From: Lentzea cavernae
GTDB lineage: Bacteria; Actinomycetota; Actinomycetes; Mycobacteriales; Pseudonocardiaceae
Assembly (NCBI RefSeq): GCF_014653695.1
Contig: NZ_BNAR01000025.1
Location: 41,179-105,178, forward strand
Length of the DNA stretch: 64,000 nt
Reading direction: 5' to 3'
Shown here: positions 16,509-23,117 of the stretch, one piece after another
Layout: each line of letters opens with the position of its first letter
Position numbering within the stretch: position 1 is the stretch's first letter
Translations under genes and position numbers: made by a program
Notes under the pieces: model-generated
Databases searched by the model: none
What the model was told of the DNA's origin: nothing
Seen by the model: the letters and a program-made list of their open reading frames with translations, nothing else

Positions 16509-17713
16509 CGAGACTGCGGGAGGCGCTCGCCGGTGCAGGATTCGCGCTCTTGCACGGGGAGAGCCCGCGAGTCCCGCAGAAGCTGCGCCTGCTGACCATG
16601 GGGTCGGCTCTCCTGGGACTGGTTCTCAACGCCTTCCCGTCGAGGATGACGGCCGCGCACCCCGCGGCGATGGTCTGGTCGCTGGGCATCCTCTCCGTGC
16701 TTCCGGTCCTCCTGTGCTTCCACCGTCCGTTGCTGGCTTGGCGGTCGAGCACGATCCTGCTCGCGGTACTGCCGTTCCTCCAGCCGGGACTGGCGGCCAA
16801 ATGGGGCTGGCCGTGGATGCCGGGACTCGTGCTCGCCGCCGCGGTCGTGCTGTACGTGGTGGCGGAGAGCAACGCACAACCCGTGTTGGTCTGGGTCTAC
16901 CTGGTGACGCTCGGCGTGGTCGCGTTGCACGTGCGGGACTGGCGTGACTTCTCGCTGGCCGGCGCGATCGCGCTCGGCGTCCTGGTCCTGGGCAGCACCC
17001 GCAGGTCCCGCTACATCGCCGAGGCCGAGCGCGGCGAACAGGAACGCAGGCGGGTCCAGGAGGAGATCAGGGCGGCCACACTGGAGGAGCGGGCGCTCAT
17101 CGCACGCGAGTTGCACGACGTCGTTGCTCACCACATGTCGGTGCTCGCGTTACGCGCCGATTCGGCCCGCTATCGATTCCCGGGTCTGTCCGAGCAACTG
17201 CGCGCGGAGTTCGTGGCGATGCAGGAGACCGCGCGTGAGGGGATGACCGAGATGCGCAGGCTGCTCGGCGTGCTCCGGGCCACGGACGGCTCGACGGAAC
17301 GCGCCCCGCAACCCGGTGTCGGGCAGATCGAGGAACTGGCCGGGCGGCTGCGGGACGCGGGAGTGGACGTGGTGCTCGACGTCCGCCTCGGCGACACCCA
17401 GGTGCCCGCGGGCGTGGCGTTGTCGGCTTACCGCATCACGCAGGAGGCGCTCAGCAACGCGGTTCGCCATGCGGCAGGAGCCGCGGTGGACGTGTCGGTG
17501 CGAGCGTCGGCCGCCGAACTGCGCGTCCGGGTGCACAACACCCGAGGGGAAGAAACTCTCGCCGGGAACGACGACCGGGCGAGGCACGGTCTGCTCGGGA
17601 TGCGAGAGCGGGTCACCGCGCTGGGGGGCATGATGATCGCCGCGCCGCAGGCCGACGGCGGGTTCCTCGTCGAAGTTTCCGTGCCGCTCAACAGTTCAGG
17701 AGTAGCCGAGTGA
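16502..17713 (+). CDS. Sensor histidine kinase (HisKA_3, DesK/LiaS type)
   Basis: 403 residues from GTG 16502. Six hydrophobic segments occupy residues ~25-175, such as LLTMGSALLGLVLNAF and WPWMPGLVLAAAVVLYVV. A coiled linker (EAERGEQERRRVQEEI) leads to the phospho-acceptor motif LIARELHDVVAHHMSVLAL. The HATPase domain shows AYRITQEALSNAVRHA and RHGLLGMRERVTALGG. It overlaps the ATPase upstream by 7 nt and the regulator downstream by 4 nt (GTGA), so all three are translationally coupled. The signal is probably envelope-related, by analogy with the family. Confidence 0.9.
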   Translation: MLTRLREALAGAGFALLHGESPRVPQKLRLLTMGSALLGLVLNAFPSRMTAAHPAAMVWSLGILSVLPVLLCFHRPLLAWRSSTILLAVLPFLQPGLAAKWGWPWMPGLVLAAAVVLYVVAESNAQPVLVWVYLVTLGVVALHVRDWRDFSLAGAIALGVLVLGSTRRSRYIAEAERGEQERRRVQEEIRAATLEERALIARELHDVVAHHMSVLALRADSARYRFPGLSEQLRAEFVAMQETAREGMTEMRRLLGVLRATDGSTERAPQPGVGQIEELAGRLRDAGVDVVLDVRLGDTQVPAGVALSAYRITQEALSNAVRHAAGAAVDVSVRASAAELRVRVHNTRGEETLAGNDDRARHGLLGMRERVTALGGMMIAAPQADGGFLVEVSVPLNSSGVAE

Positions 17714-18393
17714 GCACCCGTGTGCTGATCGTCGACGACCAGACCATGGTCAGGCAGAGCTTCCGCGCGGTCCTCGACGCGCAACCCGACATCGACGTGG
17801 TCGGCGAGGCCTGCACCGGAACCGACGCCGTCGAACTGTGCGGCCGGCTGGGGCCCGACGTCGTGCTCATGGACGTCCGCATGCCGCAGATGGACGGGCT
17901 GGAGGCGACCAGGCGCATCATGGGGGATGCCGCAGCCGGGGACGAGCTCATCGCGACCACCAAGGTGCTGATGTTGACCACGTTCGACGCGGACGAGTAC
18001 GTCTACGGCGCGTTGCAGGCGGGAGCCAGTGGGTTCCTCTTGAAGGACGGTCCGCTCGACGACCTGGTCAACGCCGTGCGGGTGATCGCGGCGGGGAACG
18101 CGCTGTTCGCCCCCGCCGTCACCAAGCGGCTGATCGCCGAGTTCGCCGTCAGGCGTCCCGTGCAGCACCACGGAGGGCGGTACGACCTCGACCGGCTCAC
18201 CGAGCAGGAGACGAAGGTGCTGCGACTGGTGGCGCGCGGGATGTCGAACGCCGAGATCGCAGCCGTGCTCGTCATCGTGGAGCAGACCGCCAAGACGCAT
18301 GTGAGCCGGATGTTCGCCAAACTCGGCGTCCGCGATCGTGCTCAGGCGGTGGTGGCCGCGTACGAGATGGGGCTAGTCGTTCCCGGAGAGTGA
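17710..18393 (+). CDS. NarL/LuxR-family response regulator
   Basis: 227 residues from GTG 17710. The receiver domain has the acidic pocket VDDQ, phosphorylation site DVVLMDVRMPQMDG, Thr in LMLTTFDADEYV and Lys in GFLLKDGPLDDLV. The C-terminal LuxR HTH is LTEQETKVLRLVARGMSNAEIAAVL...TAKTHVSRMFAKLGVRDR. It is paired with the kinase just upstream. Three TGTC/GACA dyads lie 6-64 nt after its stop, ahead of the knottin-like precursor gene, and are plausible binding sites. Confidence 0.92.
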   Translation: MSTRVLIVDDQTMVRQSFRAVLDAQPDIDVVGEACTGTDAVELCGRLGPDVVLMDVRMPQMDGLEATRRIMGDAAAGDELIATTKVLMLTTFDADEYVYGALQAGASGFLLKDGPLDDLVNAVRVIAAGNALFAPAVTKRLIAEFAVRRPVQHHGGRYDLDRLTEQETKVLRLVARGMSNAEIAAVLVIVEQTAKTHVSRMFAKLGVRDRAQAVVAAYEMGLVVPGE

Positions 18394-18398
18394 CCGCG

Positions 18399-18457
18399 TG
18401 TCCGGAACAGGCCGGTTGTCCCGGACAGTTCGAGACTGATCATTTTGTTGTCGGACA
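18399..18457. promoter_or_regulatory. Three TGTC...GACA dyads upstream of precursor gene (candidate regulator sites)
   Basis: TGTCCGGAACA (18399-18409), TGTCCCGGACA (18417-18427) and TGTCGGACA (18449-18457) are near or perfect palindromes sharing TGTC and GACA-like halves. The last one overlaps the -35 region of the proposed precursor promoter. Their clustering between the response regulator gene and the first gene of the peptide operon suggests binding of that regulator. Confidence 0.55.
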
Positions 18458-18476
18458 TCTCGATGTCGAATAGCTT
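18448..18476 (+). promoter_or_regulatory. Candidate promoter of knottin-like precursor
   Basis: TTGTCG (18448-18453), a 17-bp spacer and TAGCTT (18471-18476) give a weak sigma-70-like promoter whose transcript would start about 40 nt before ATG 18525. Weak consensus fits an activator-dependent promoter. Confidence 0.4.
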
Positions 18477-18524
18477 TCGAGTGCGGGCAGATCAATGCTC
18501 GCGACATCGAGAAAGGTCTGGGAA

Positions 18525-18701
18525 ATGACTGGAACCGCGGTCGCTGCGCGGCTGGCCACCGGCCACCTGCAGCAGCACCTGAACAACGAACCGACCGCCG
18601 TGGCGGAGAACTGCGTCCAGGTCGGCCTTCCGTGCCACTACGACGACGACTGCTGCCCCGGCCTGGTCTGCACCTGGTGGAGCTGCGTCTACGCGACCTG
18701 A
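18525..18701 (+). CDS. Knottin-like RiPP precursor peptide
   Basis: 58 residues. ATG 18525 has GAAAGG 8 nt upstream; ATG 18495 in the same frame lacks a good Shine-Dalgarno. Residues 1-29 form a Cys-free, leader-like region (MTGTAVAARLATGHLQQHLN). Residues 30-58 hold all six cysteines at 30, 37, 43, 44, 49 and 54, spaced C-X6-C-X5-CC-X4-C-X4-C. That is the disulfide framework of inhibitor-cystine-knot toxins, and DDDCCPGLVC closely resembles their loop. Lasso parsing is also possible: from Gly34, Asp40-42 would sit at ring positions 7-9. The usual lasso leader motif and the -2 Thr are absent. A strong hairpin follows, then the processing operon. Confidence 0.8.
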   Translation: MTGTAVAARLATGHLQQHLNNEPTAVAENCVQVGLPCHYDDDCCPGLVCTWWSCVYAT

Positions 18702-18711
18702 TCAGGTGATG

Positions 18712-18739
18712 AACCCCGCCGGGCACGCCCGGCGGGGTT
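18712..18739 (+). terminator. Hairpin between precursor and processing genes
   Basis: AACCCCGCCGGG (18712-18723), loop CACG and CCCGGCGGGGTT (18728-18739) make a perfect 12-bp stem. It lies 10 nt after the precursor stop and 15 nt before the next gene. It is probably a partial terminator or mRNA stabiliser giving more precursor than enzyme, as is common in RiPP operons. Confidence 0.75.
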
Positions 18740-18754
18740 CGTCGTGCGGGGGGA

Positions 18755-19147
18755 ATGATGTTCGCATTGCTGAAATCCGCGCGTGCGGCCGAACAATTCC
18801 TGGTAACGGTGCGCCGGCCGGGAAGTAGTTTTGAGCTCGTAAAATGGCCTGCAAAGCGCAGAAGGCATCGGTTCGCTGTGCGTGTCGTCAGTAGTTCCGT
18901 GGTGAAGCTGCGAATTTTCCAGCGACTGAGGATGGGCTTTCTCGATCCTGTCGAAGATGCCTTGTTCCTCGCTGCCGCGTTGCACGGGCTCGGCTTCGCG
19001 TCCTCGTTCCACCTGGGACGCGAGTCGGTGCCCCGCAACGGCGTGGCCGGCTACTTCGCCTGGGTGGAGTGCGGTGGGCGGGTGGTCAGCACGACCATGC
19101 CCGTCACCGACGAGTACGTCGAGGTCTACCGGACGAGTGGGGGATGA
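18755..19147 (+). CDS. Lasso B2-like protein lacking catalytic Cys and His
   Basis: 130 residues. The C-terminal half resembles the lasso-peptide B2 / Transglut_core3 domain: DPVEDALFLAAALHGLGFASSFHLGR, then GYFAWVECGGRVV. In active B2 leader peptidases a Cys precedes the long helix and the second motif reads HAWVE. Here the helix start has no Cys (LDPVED), the His is Phe101, and the only Cys in the protein is Cys106, just after the motif. A cysteine-protease triad therefore cannot be assembled. ATG 18755 or 18758 follows a GGGGGG run. The stop overlaps the next start (ATGA). Likely a binding or scaffold subunit; assignment is by resemblance. Confidence 0.6.
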   Translation: MMFALLKSARAAEQFLVTVRRPGSSFELVKWPAKRRRHRFAVRVVSSSVVKLRIFQRLRMGFLDPVEDALFLAAALHGLGFASSFHLGRESVPRNGVAGYFAWVECGGRVVSTTMPVTDEYVEVYRTSGG

Positions 19148-20595
19148 GTGTCGTGTTGGGTGTCGTGGACACGAGCGAGGGCAGGGTGCGCTGCGGTCCG
19201 CTGGACGCGGTGGACCCCTATGGCGCGGTGATCACCTCGTCCCCGTCGTCGTTCGAGCTCAGCTGGGTGCGACCGAGTCCGCTTCCGCTGTACTACCGGG
19301 CCGGCCACGGGCGGTTGGAGGTCGGTGGCGACCTGCCAGCGTTCCTGGACGGGCGATCGCGTCCGGCGCCGGATCCGGGGATGCTCCTGACCTTCGTACA
19401 AGGGCACGTTCCACCACCGGACGCGAGCGCGCTGTCCGGCGTGCGCAGGCTGAGCCCCGGCACCGTGGTCCGTGTGGATCGCGCGGGTGTCACGGTCGGT
19501 CGGAGTGCACCTGCGCTGGTCGATCGGCGAAACGGCCTCCGCAACGCCGTTGCCGAGGTCCTCGCCGACGATCCGGAACCCGTCGTCGCCTACAGCGGTG
19601 GGCTTGCCTCGGCGTTCGTCGCGCTGAGTCTGCGCGCGCCGCGACTGGTGCACGCCGATCTCGGTCTGCCGCGCGCGCGTCCGCTTGCCGTGCTGCCCGG
19701 TCTGGAGGTGCGGCACGTGAAGATCGGTGTGGACGAGCTGCTCGACGTCACCGCGCACGTCTCCGGAGACGAACTGCACCCGCCGATGCCGGACATCGCG
19801 GTGCCCGCCCGGCTCGCGGCGGTGCTCGCCGCTGACGCGGGCAGGCCGCTCATCGGCGGCAGTCTGCTCAAGGACCTGGTGTCGGCCAAGCTGCCCGAGG
19901 TCGATCCGGGAACCAGGGGATGGCGACTGCTCACCTGCGAACCGTTCCACGTCGTGGGCACGCTCACGAACTTGACGCGGGCACGGGAGCTGCTGGGTGT
20001 GCGGACCGTGCACGCTCTACAAGGCAGGCCAGACCGGCAGGAGTTCGAGGGACCGCCTCCGGTCAAGCGCACCGGCGCCGACCCGTTGCCGTGGCTCACC
20101 GATCTGGGCAGAGCCGAGCTCGACACGACCAGTGGCGGCGTCCTCGCGGTGTGGCGGGAGCACGTCGACTTCCTGCCTCCCGTGCTCGGCAGGCTCGTGG
20201 CGGGGCTGGAAGAGCGCGGCACGTCGGGATTCCGCACGCCGGCCGTGGAGGCCGGTGTCCTGGGGGCGGCTGCCGGGGAGACCACCGGACGCATTCGCCG
20301 GGGCGGGTTCCAGAACCACCTGCCTATGTGGCGGGTGGTCGAGAAGGCCGGCGTGACGGGCGTGTGCACCTCTTCTCCCGGTCACTGGCTCCGGGTAGCG
20401 GCCGCGACCTACCTGCGGGCTCACCGCAGGACGCTCATGACCGGGATCGCGAGGCAGTGCGCGTTGGCCGACATGGGGCTGATCGATCCGGAGGTCGTGC
20501 TGCGGATGCTCGCGGACGGCCCGAACACGGCCGCGCACGCCATGCCGCTGCTGCGGTTGGTCTGGCTGGAGCGATGGCTGGGAGGTATCAGGTGA
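19144..20595 (+). CDS. Asparagine-synthetase-like (lasso cyclase C-like) protein with altered ATP motif
   Basis: 483 residues from ATG 19144. The N-terminal ~110 residues resemble the amidotransferase-like domain of lasso cyclases (LEVGGDLPAFL, RRLSPGTVVRVDRAGVTV) without a catalytic Cys2. The synthetase domain has its PP-loop at 150-157, reading YSGGLASA. The family consensus is SGGxDS, so the Asp that helps hold the ATP phosphates is Ala155 here. Later segments (FQNHLPMWRVVEKAGV, YLRAHRRTLMTGIARQ) match the C-terminal helices. It may form an isopeptide by an altered mechanism, or be inactive. It overlaps both neighbours (ATGA, GTGA). Confidence 0.72.
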   Translation: MSVVLGVVDTSEGRVRCGPLDAVDPYGAVITSSPSSFELSWVRPSPLPLYYRAGHGRLEVGGDLPAFLDGRSRPAPDPGMLLTFVQGHVPPPDASALSGVRRLSPGTVVRVDRAGVTVGRSAPALVDRRNGLRNAVAEVLADDPEPVVAYSGGLASAFVALSLRAPRLVHADLGLPRARPLAVLPGLEVRHVKIGVDELLDVTAHVSGDELHPPMPDIAVPARLAAVLAADAGRPLIGGSLLKDLVSAKLPEVDPGTRGWRLLTCEPFHVVGTLTNLTRARELLGVRTVHALQGRPDRQEFEGPPPVKRTGADPLPWLTDLGRAELDTTSGGVLAVWREHVDFLPPVLGRLVAGLEERGTSGFRTPAVEAGVLGAAAGETTGRIRRGGFQNHLPMWRVVEKAGVTGVCTSSPGHWLRVAAATYLRAHRRTLMTGIARQCALADMGLIDPEVVLRMLADGPNTAAHAMPLLRLVWLERWLGGIR

Positions 20596-20807
20596 AAGCG
20601 GCTGGGAACGTCACGGTGACCATGCTTCCGTTCGGCGGCGCTGTGCTGGTCAACGGCACCACGCTGGCCGTCGCGGAGTGCACTGACGCGGAGGCTGAGG
20701 TGATCGCGCTGGTGCTCGGCGGTGAACCGGTGCCGGACCGCGCGGCGCCGTTCGTCGCGCAACTCGTCGAAGCCGGATGGTTCGTGGCGTCCGATCGGGA
20801 GGTCTGA
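20592..20807 (+). CDS. PqqD-like RiPP recognition element (lasso B1-like)
   Basis: 71 residues from GTG 20592. It has the short winged-helix pattern of PqqD/RRE proteins: three N-terminal strands (NVTVTMLPFGGAVLVNGTTLAV), a helix (CTDAEAEVIALVL) and a final helix-strand (APFVAQLVEAGWFVASDREV). Such proteins bind the leader peptide and deliver it to the enzymes. The gene overlaps the synthetase-like gene by 4 nt and the next gene by one base (TGATG), so it is clearly part of the operon. The family call rests on size, pattern and context. Confidence 0.7.
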   Translation: MKAAGNVTVTMLPFGGAVLVNGTTLAVAECTDAEAEVIALVLGGEPVPDRAAPFVAQLVEAGWFVASDREV

Positions 20808-21598
20808 TGATGTCGGTCTGGTCCGACCTGGTGATCGCGCTGCTGGCGGGACCACTCGTGCTGGCGGGGATCGCGAAGCTGGCCACGGAATCCGGAAAGC
20901 TGCCGTGGCCTGTGCGGTCAGGGCCGCTGCGGGCGCCGTACGGGCCGAAAGCGGTCGGTGGCGCGGAAGTCGTCACCGCGATCCTCGTCGTGTTGCTGCA
21001 GGGCGCGCTCGCCGCGATCGTCGCAGCGGTGGCGTTCGGCGTGCTCACGGTCGTGGCGGCGGCACTGAGCGGCCAGAAGTGCGCGTGCTTCGGTCTCGCT
21101 CGGCTGGCTTCCGTCGGCAAGGCGCACATCGCCGGCAACGCGATCGCGGCCCTCGTCGCCGTTGCGATCGCCATCAGCGCACCACCCGGAGACGCACCCG
21201 TTCTCCGGGTGTGGACGTGTGTTCTCTCGGCGGGAGCATTGGGGGCGTTGTTGTTCCTGAGCGACCGCCGGCGGAAGGCCGCCGAGGAGATCCCCTCGGA
21301 GTGCGGCGAGATGCTCAGCGGAGTGCTCCTGTTCGTCTCCGACGACTGCCCGTCGTGCCGTTCGCTCAAGCAGTTGCTGGACGCTGCCGAGCCTGCCCGT
21401 CGTGCCGCCATCACGACCGTTGTGATCAAGCACGCTGACGACATCCCTGAGGACATGCGGAAGCTGGGCGTGCCCAGTGCCGTGGGCATCGACCGATTGG
21501 GAAGGCCCGTCTGCCTGCCGGTGGGCGGAACCGGCCCGGTGAAGGCACTCGTGGACACCATCACCATCGGGACTTCAGAGGTGGTCGGTGGACGCTGA
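20807..21598 (+). CDS. MauE-thioredoxin fusion, predicted disulfide-forming membrane protein
   Basis: 263 residues from ATG 20807 (ATG 20810 alternative). Residues ~1-150 have four membrane segments and a CxC motif, KCACFG (Cys92, Cys94), as in the MauE/DoxX-like redox family. Residues ~165-255 form a thioredoxin-like domain, LLFVSDDCPSCRSLKQLL, with CPSC at 181-184. MauE-type proteins are needed for maturation of disulfide-rich proteins such as methylamine dehydrogenase. In this operon the obvious substrate is the six-Cys precursor. It overlaps the downstream peptidase gene by 11 nt. Confidence 0.82.
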   Translation: MMSVWSDLVIALLAGPLVLAGIAKLATESGKLPWPVRSGPLRAPYGPKAVGGAEVVTAILVVLLQGALAAIVAAVAFGVLTVVAAALSGQKCACFGLARLASVGKAHIAGNAIAALVAVAIAISAPPGDAPVLRVWTCVLSAGALGALLFLSDRRRKAAEEIPSECGEMLSGVLLFVSDDCPSCRSLKQLLDAAEPARRAAITTVVIKHADDIPEDMRKLGVPSAVGIDRLGRPVCLPVGGTGPVKALVDTITIGTSEVVGGR

Positions 21599-23117
21599 CC
21601 TCGGACGTCGAACAGAACACGGGCCGGACGGCGACGTCCGGGTGCGCTACACCGCACCCGCGTTGCCGTCCATCACCAGCCGCAACCCGCGAACGATCGC
21701 GTGGCGTGGCTTGCTGATCGATCCCGACCTCGCCGGGGCGCCTCCGCGTCGACCCGGCCCGGACGTGGTCGAGTTCGAACTCGGGGACGCGTGGTGGCGG
21801 CTGCCGATCACCGCGGTCGTGCCGGGTGGTCTCGCGTGGCACCCGGAGCTTTCCCTCGTCGCTGGACTGGCGGTGCTCGACAGGAAGGCGCATCCCTGGG
21901 TGGCCGACCTCCGTGAGAGGACCGTCCGGTTCTGGAGCGACGTCCGTGTGGCGGTCGGGCTCACCGAGTTGGGCGCACCGGGACGTCCGCCACTGGCCTG
22001 GAGCCAGGACGGACGGCTTGCCGTGCTCATACCGATCGAGGCACCCGCCCCTGATCGGGGATGGCGTCCGGTCGTGCATGAGGCCACCGGCCCCGGCTAC
22101 GTCACGTTCGACAGCGAGCCGTCCGAGCTGGCACGGCTCGCGGCGACCACCATCGGCCTGCTCGACACGGCGTCCGGCGAGGTCACAGCAGTGGGGCCGC
22201 CGCTGCTGGTGCGCGACCTGCGGCCGGCCGCAGGCGGACGCGGCCTGCGCGTCGACCACGTCTCCGACTGCTCCGGTGACCGCGCCAGGTTCCACGGTCT
22301 GCGCTGGACGACGTCCGAAGTCGGGCTCGCAGGCGGTGTTCGACGCGTCGACGCGACGGACCCGCAGACCGCTCGCGCGCAGCCACCGCCCGCGCCCGCA
22401 CCAGGAGTGCCTTCGACGATCATCGCTGGACCGGCGAACACCAGAGTCGCCTTCAGACCTGGGACCGGACCGTTGTTCTTGTGGCTGAGGGGATTCCTGA
22501 TCGAGGAGGAGCTGCCCGCCGATCCTTTCGTCGACCTCGCGGTGGACGGGGTTCCGAGCGCCGTGCTGGACATCTCGTTTCGATGGCCGTCCGACGTGGA
22601 CGCCGCCGAGGTGGACGCGCAGCTCGTGTCGGCGGTGTGCGGAGCGCTGGACGCGTTGCGGGGAAAGCACAACGGCCGAGTGGTCGTCGGTGGCCACAGC
22701 TTCGGGGCCACGCTCGCGCTGCGGTCACTGGCGAAGGTACCGGGGCTCTGCGCCGCGGTCGTGCACAGCGGTTGCTACAACCGCACCCTCACACCGACAG
22801 GGTTCCAGTTCGAGCGGCGATCGTTCTGGGAGGCACCATCGCTCTACGACTCCCTGAGCGCGTTGAGGTTCGCGGATCGGCTGAACCGTCCCGTGCTGAT
22901 CGTTCACGGCGTCGCCGACCTCAACCCCGCGACGCCGCCCGATCAGGCCGTCGAGCTGTACCGGGGGATCGTAGCCACGGGAGGAACGGCGCGCCTCGTG
23001 TTGCTGCCGGACGAAGGACACAACTTGCGTCATCACGAGACCCGGAAGACTCTCGTCGCCGAACACCGGGAGTGGCTGTGCCGTTGGGGAGAGGACGAGC
23101 CTCATGGGACGGCGTGA
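21588..23117 (+). CDS. S9-family serine peptidase (prolyl-oligopeptidase-like), candidate leader peptidase or isopeptidase
   Basis: 509 residues from GTG 21588. The N-terminal ~300 residues are beta-rich (LAWHPELSLVAGLAVL, PLAWSQDGRLAVLIP), like a degenerate propeller. The C-terminal alpha/beta-hydrolase domain has a complete triad: Ser371 in VVGGHSFGATLAL, Asp444 in HGVADLNPATPP and His478 in DEGHNLRHHE. Related enzymes include lasso isopeptidases and oligopeptidases. There is no signal peptide, so action is cytoplasmic. As the operon's B2-like protein appears inactive, this enzyme is a candidate for leader removal. It overlaps its neighbours by 11 and 14 nt. Confidence 0.78.
   Translation: MDADLGRRTEHGPDGDVRVRYTAPALPSITSRNPRTIAWRGLLIDPDLAGAPPRRPGPDVVEFELGDAWWRLPITAVVPGGLAWHPELSLVAGLAVLDRKAHPWVADLRERTVRFWSDVRVAVGLTELGAPGRPPLAWSQDGRLAVLIPIEAPAPDRGWRPVVHEATGPGYVTFDSEPSELARLAATTIGLLDTASGEVTAVGPPLLVRDLRPAAGGRGLRVDHVSDCSGDRARFHGLRWTTSEVGLAGGVRRVDATDPQTARAQPPPAPAPGVPSTIIAGPANTRVAFRPGTGPLFLWLRGFLIEEELPADPFVDLAVDGVPSAVLDISFRWPSDVDAAEVDAQLVSAVCGALDALRGKHNGRVVVGGHSFGATLALRSLAKVPGLCAAVVHSGCYNRTLTPTGFQFERRSFWEAPSLYDSLSALRFADRLNRPVLIVHGVADLNPATPPDQAVELYRGIVATGGTARLVLLPDEGHNLRHHETRKTLVAEHREWLCRWGEDEPHGTA

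Noticed and set aside
20722..21438. Open frame overlapping the MauE-thioredoxin gene
   Set aside because: Out-of-frame shadow; the MauE-thioredoxin frame has membrane helices and redox motifs.
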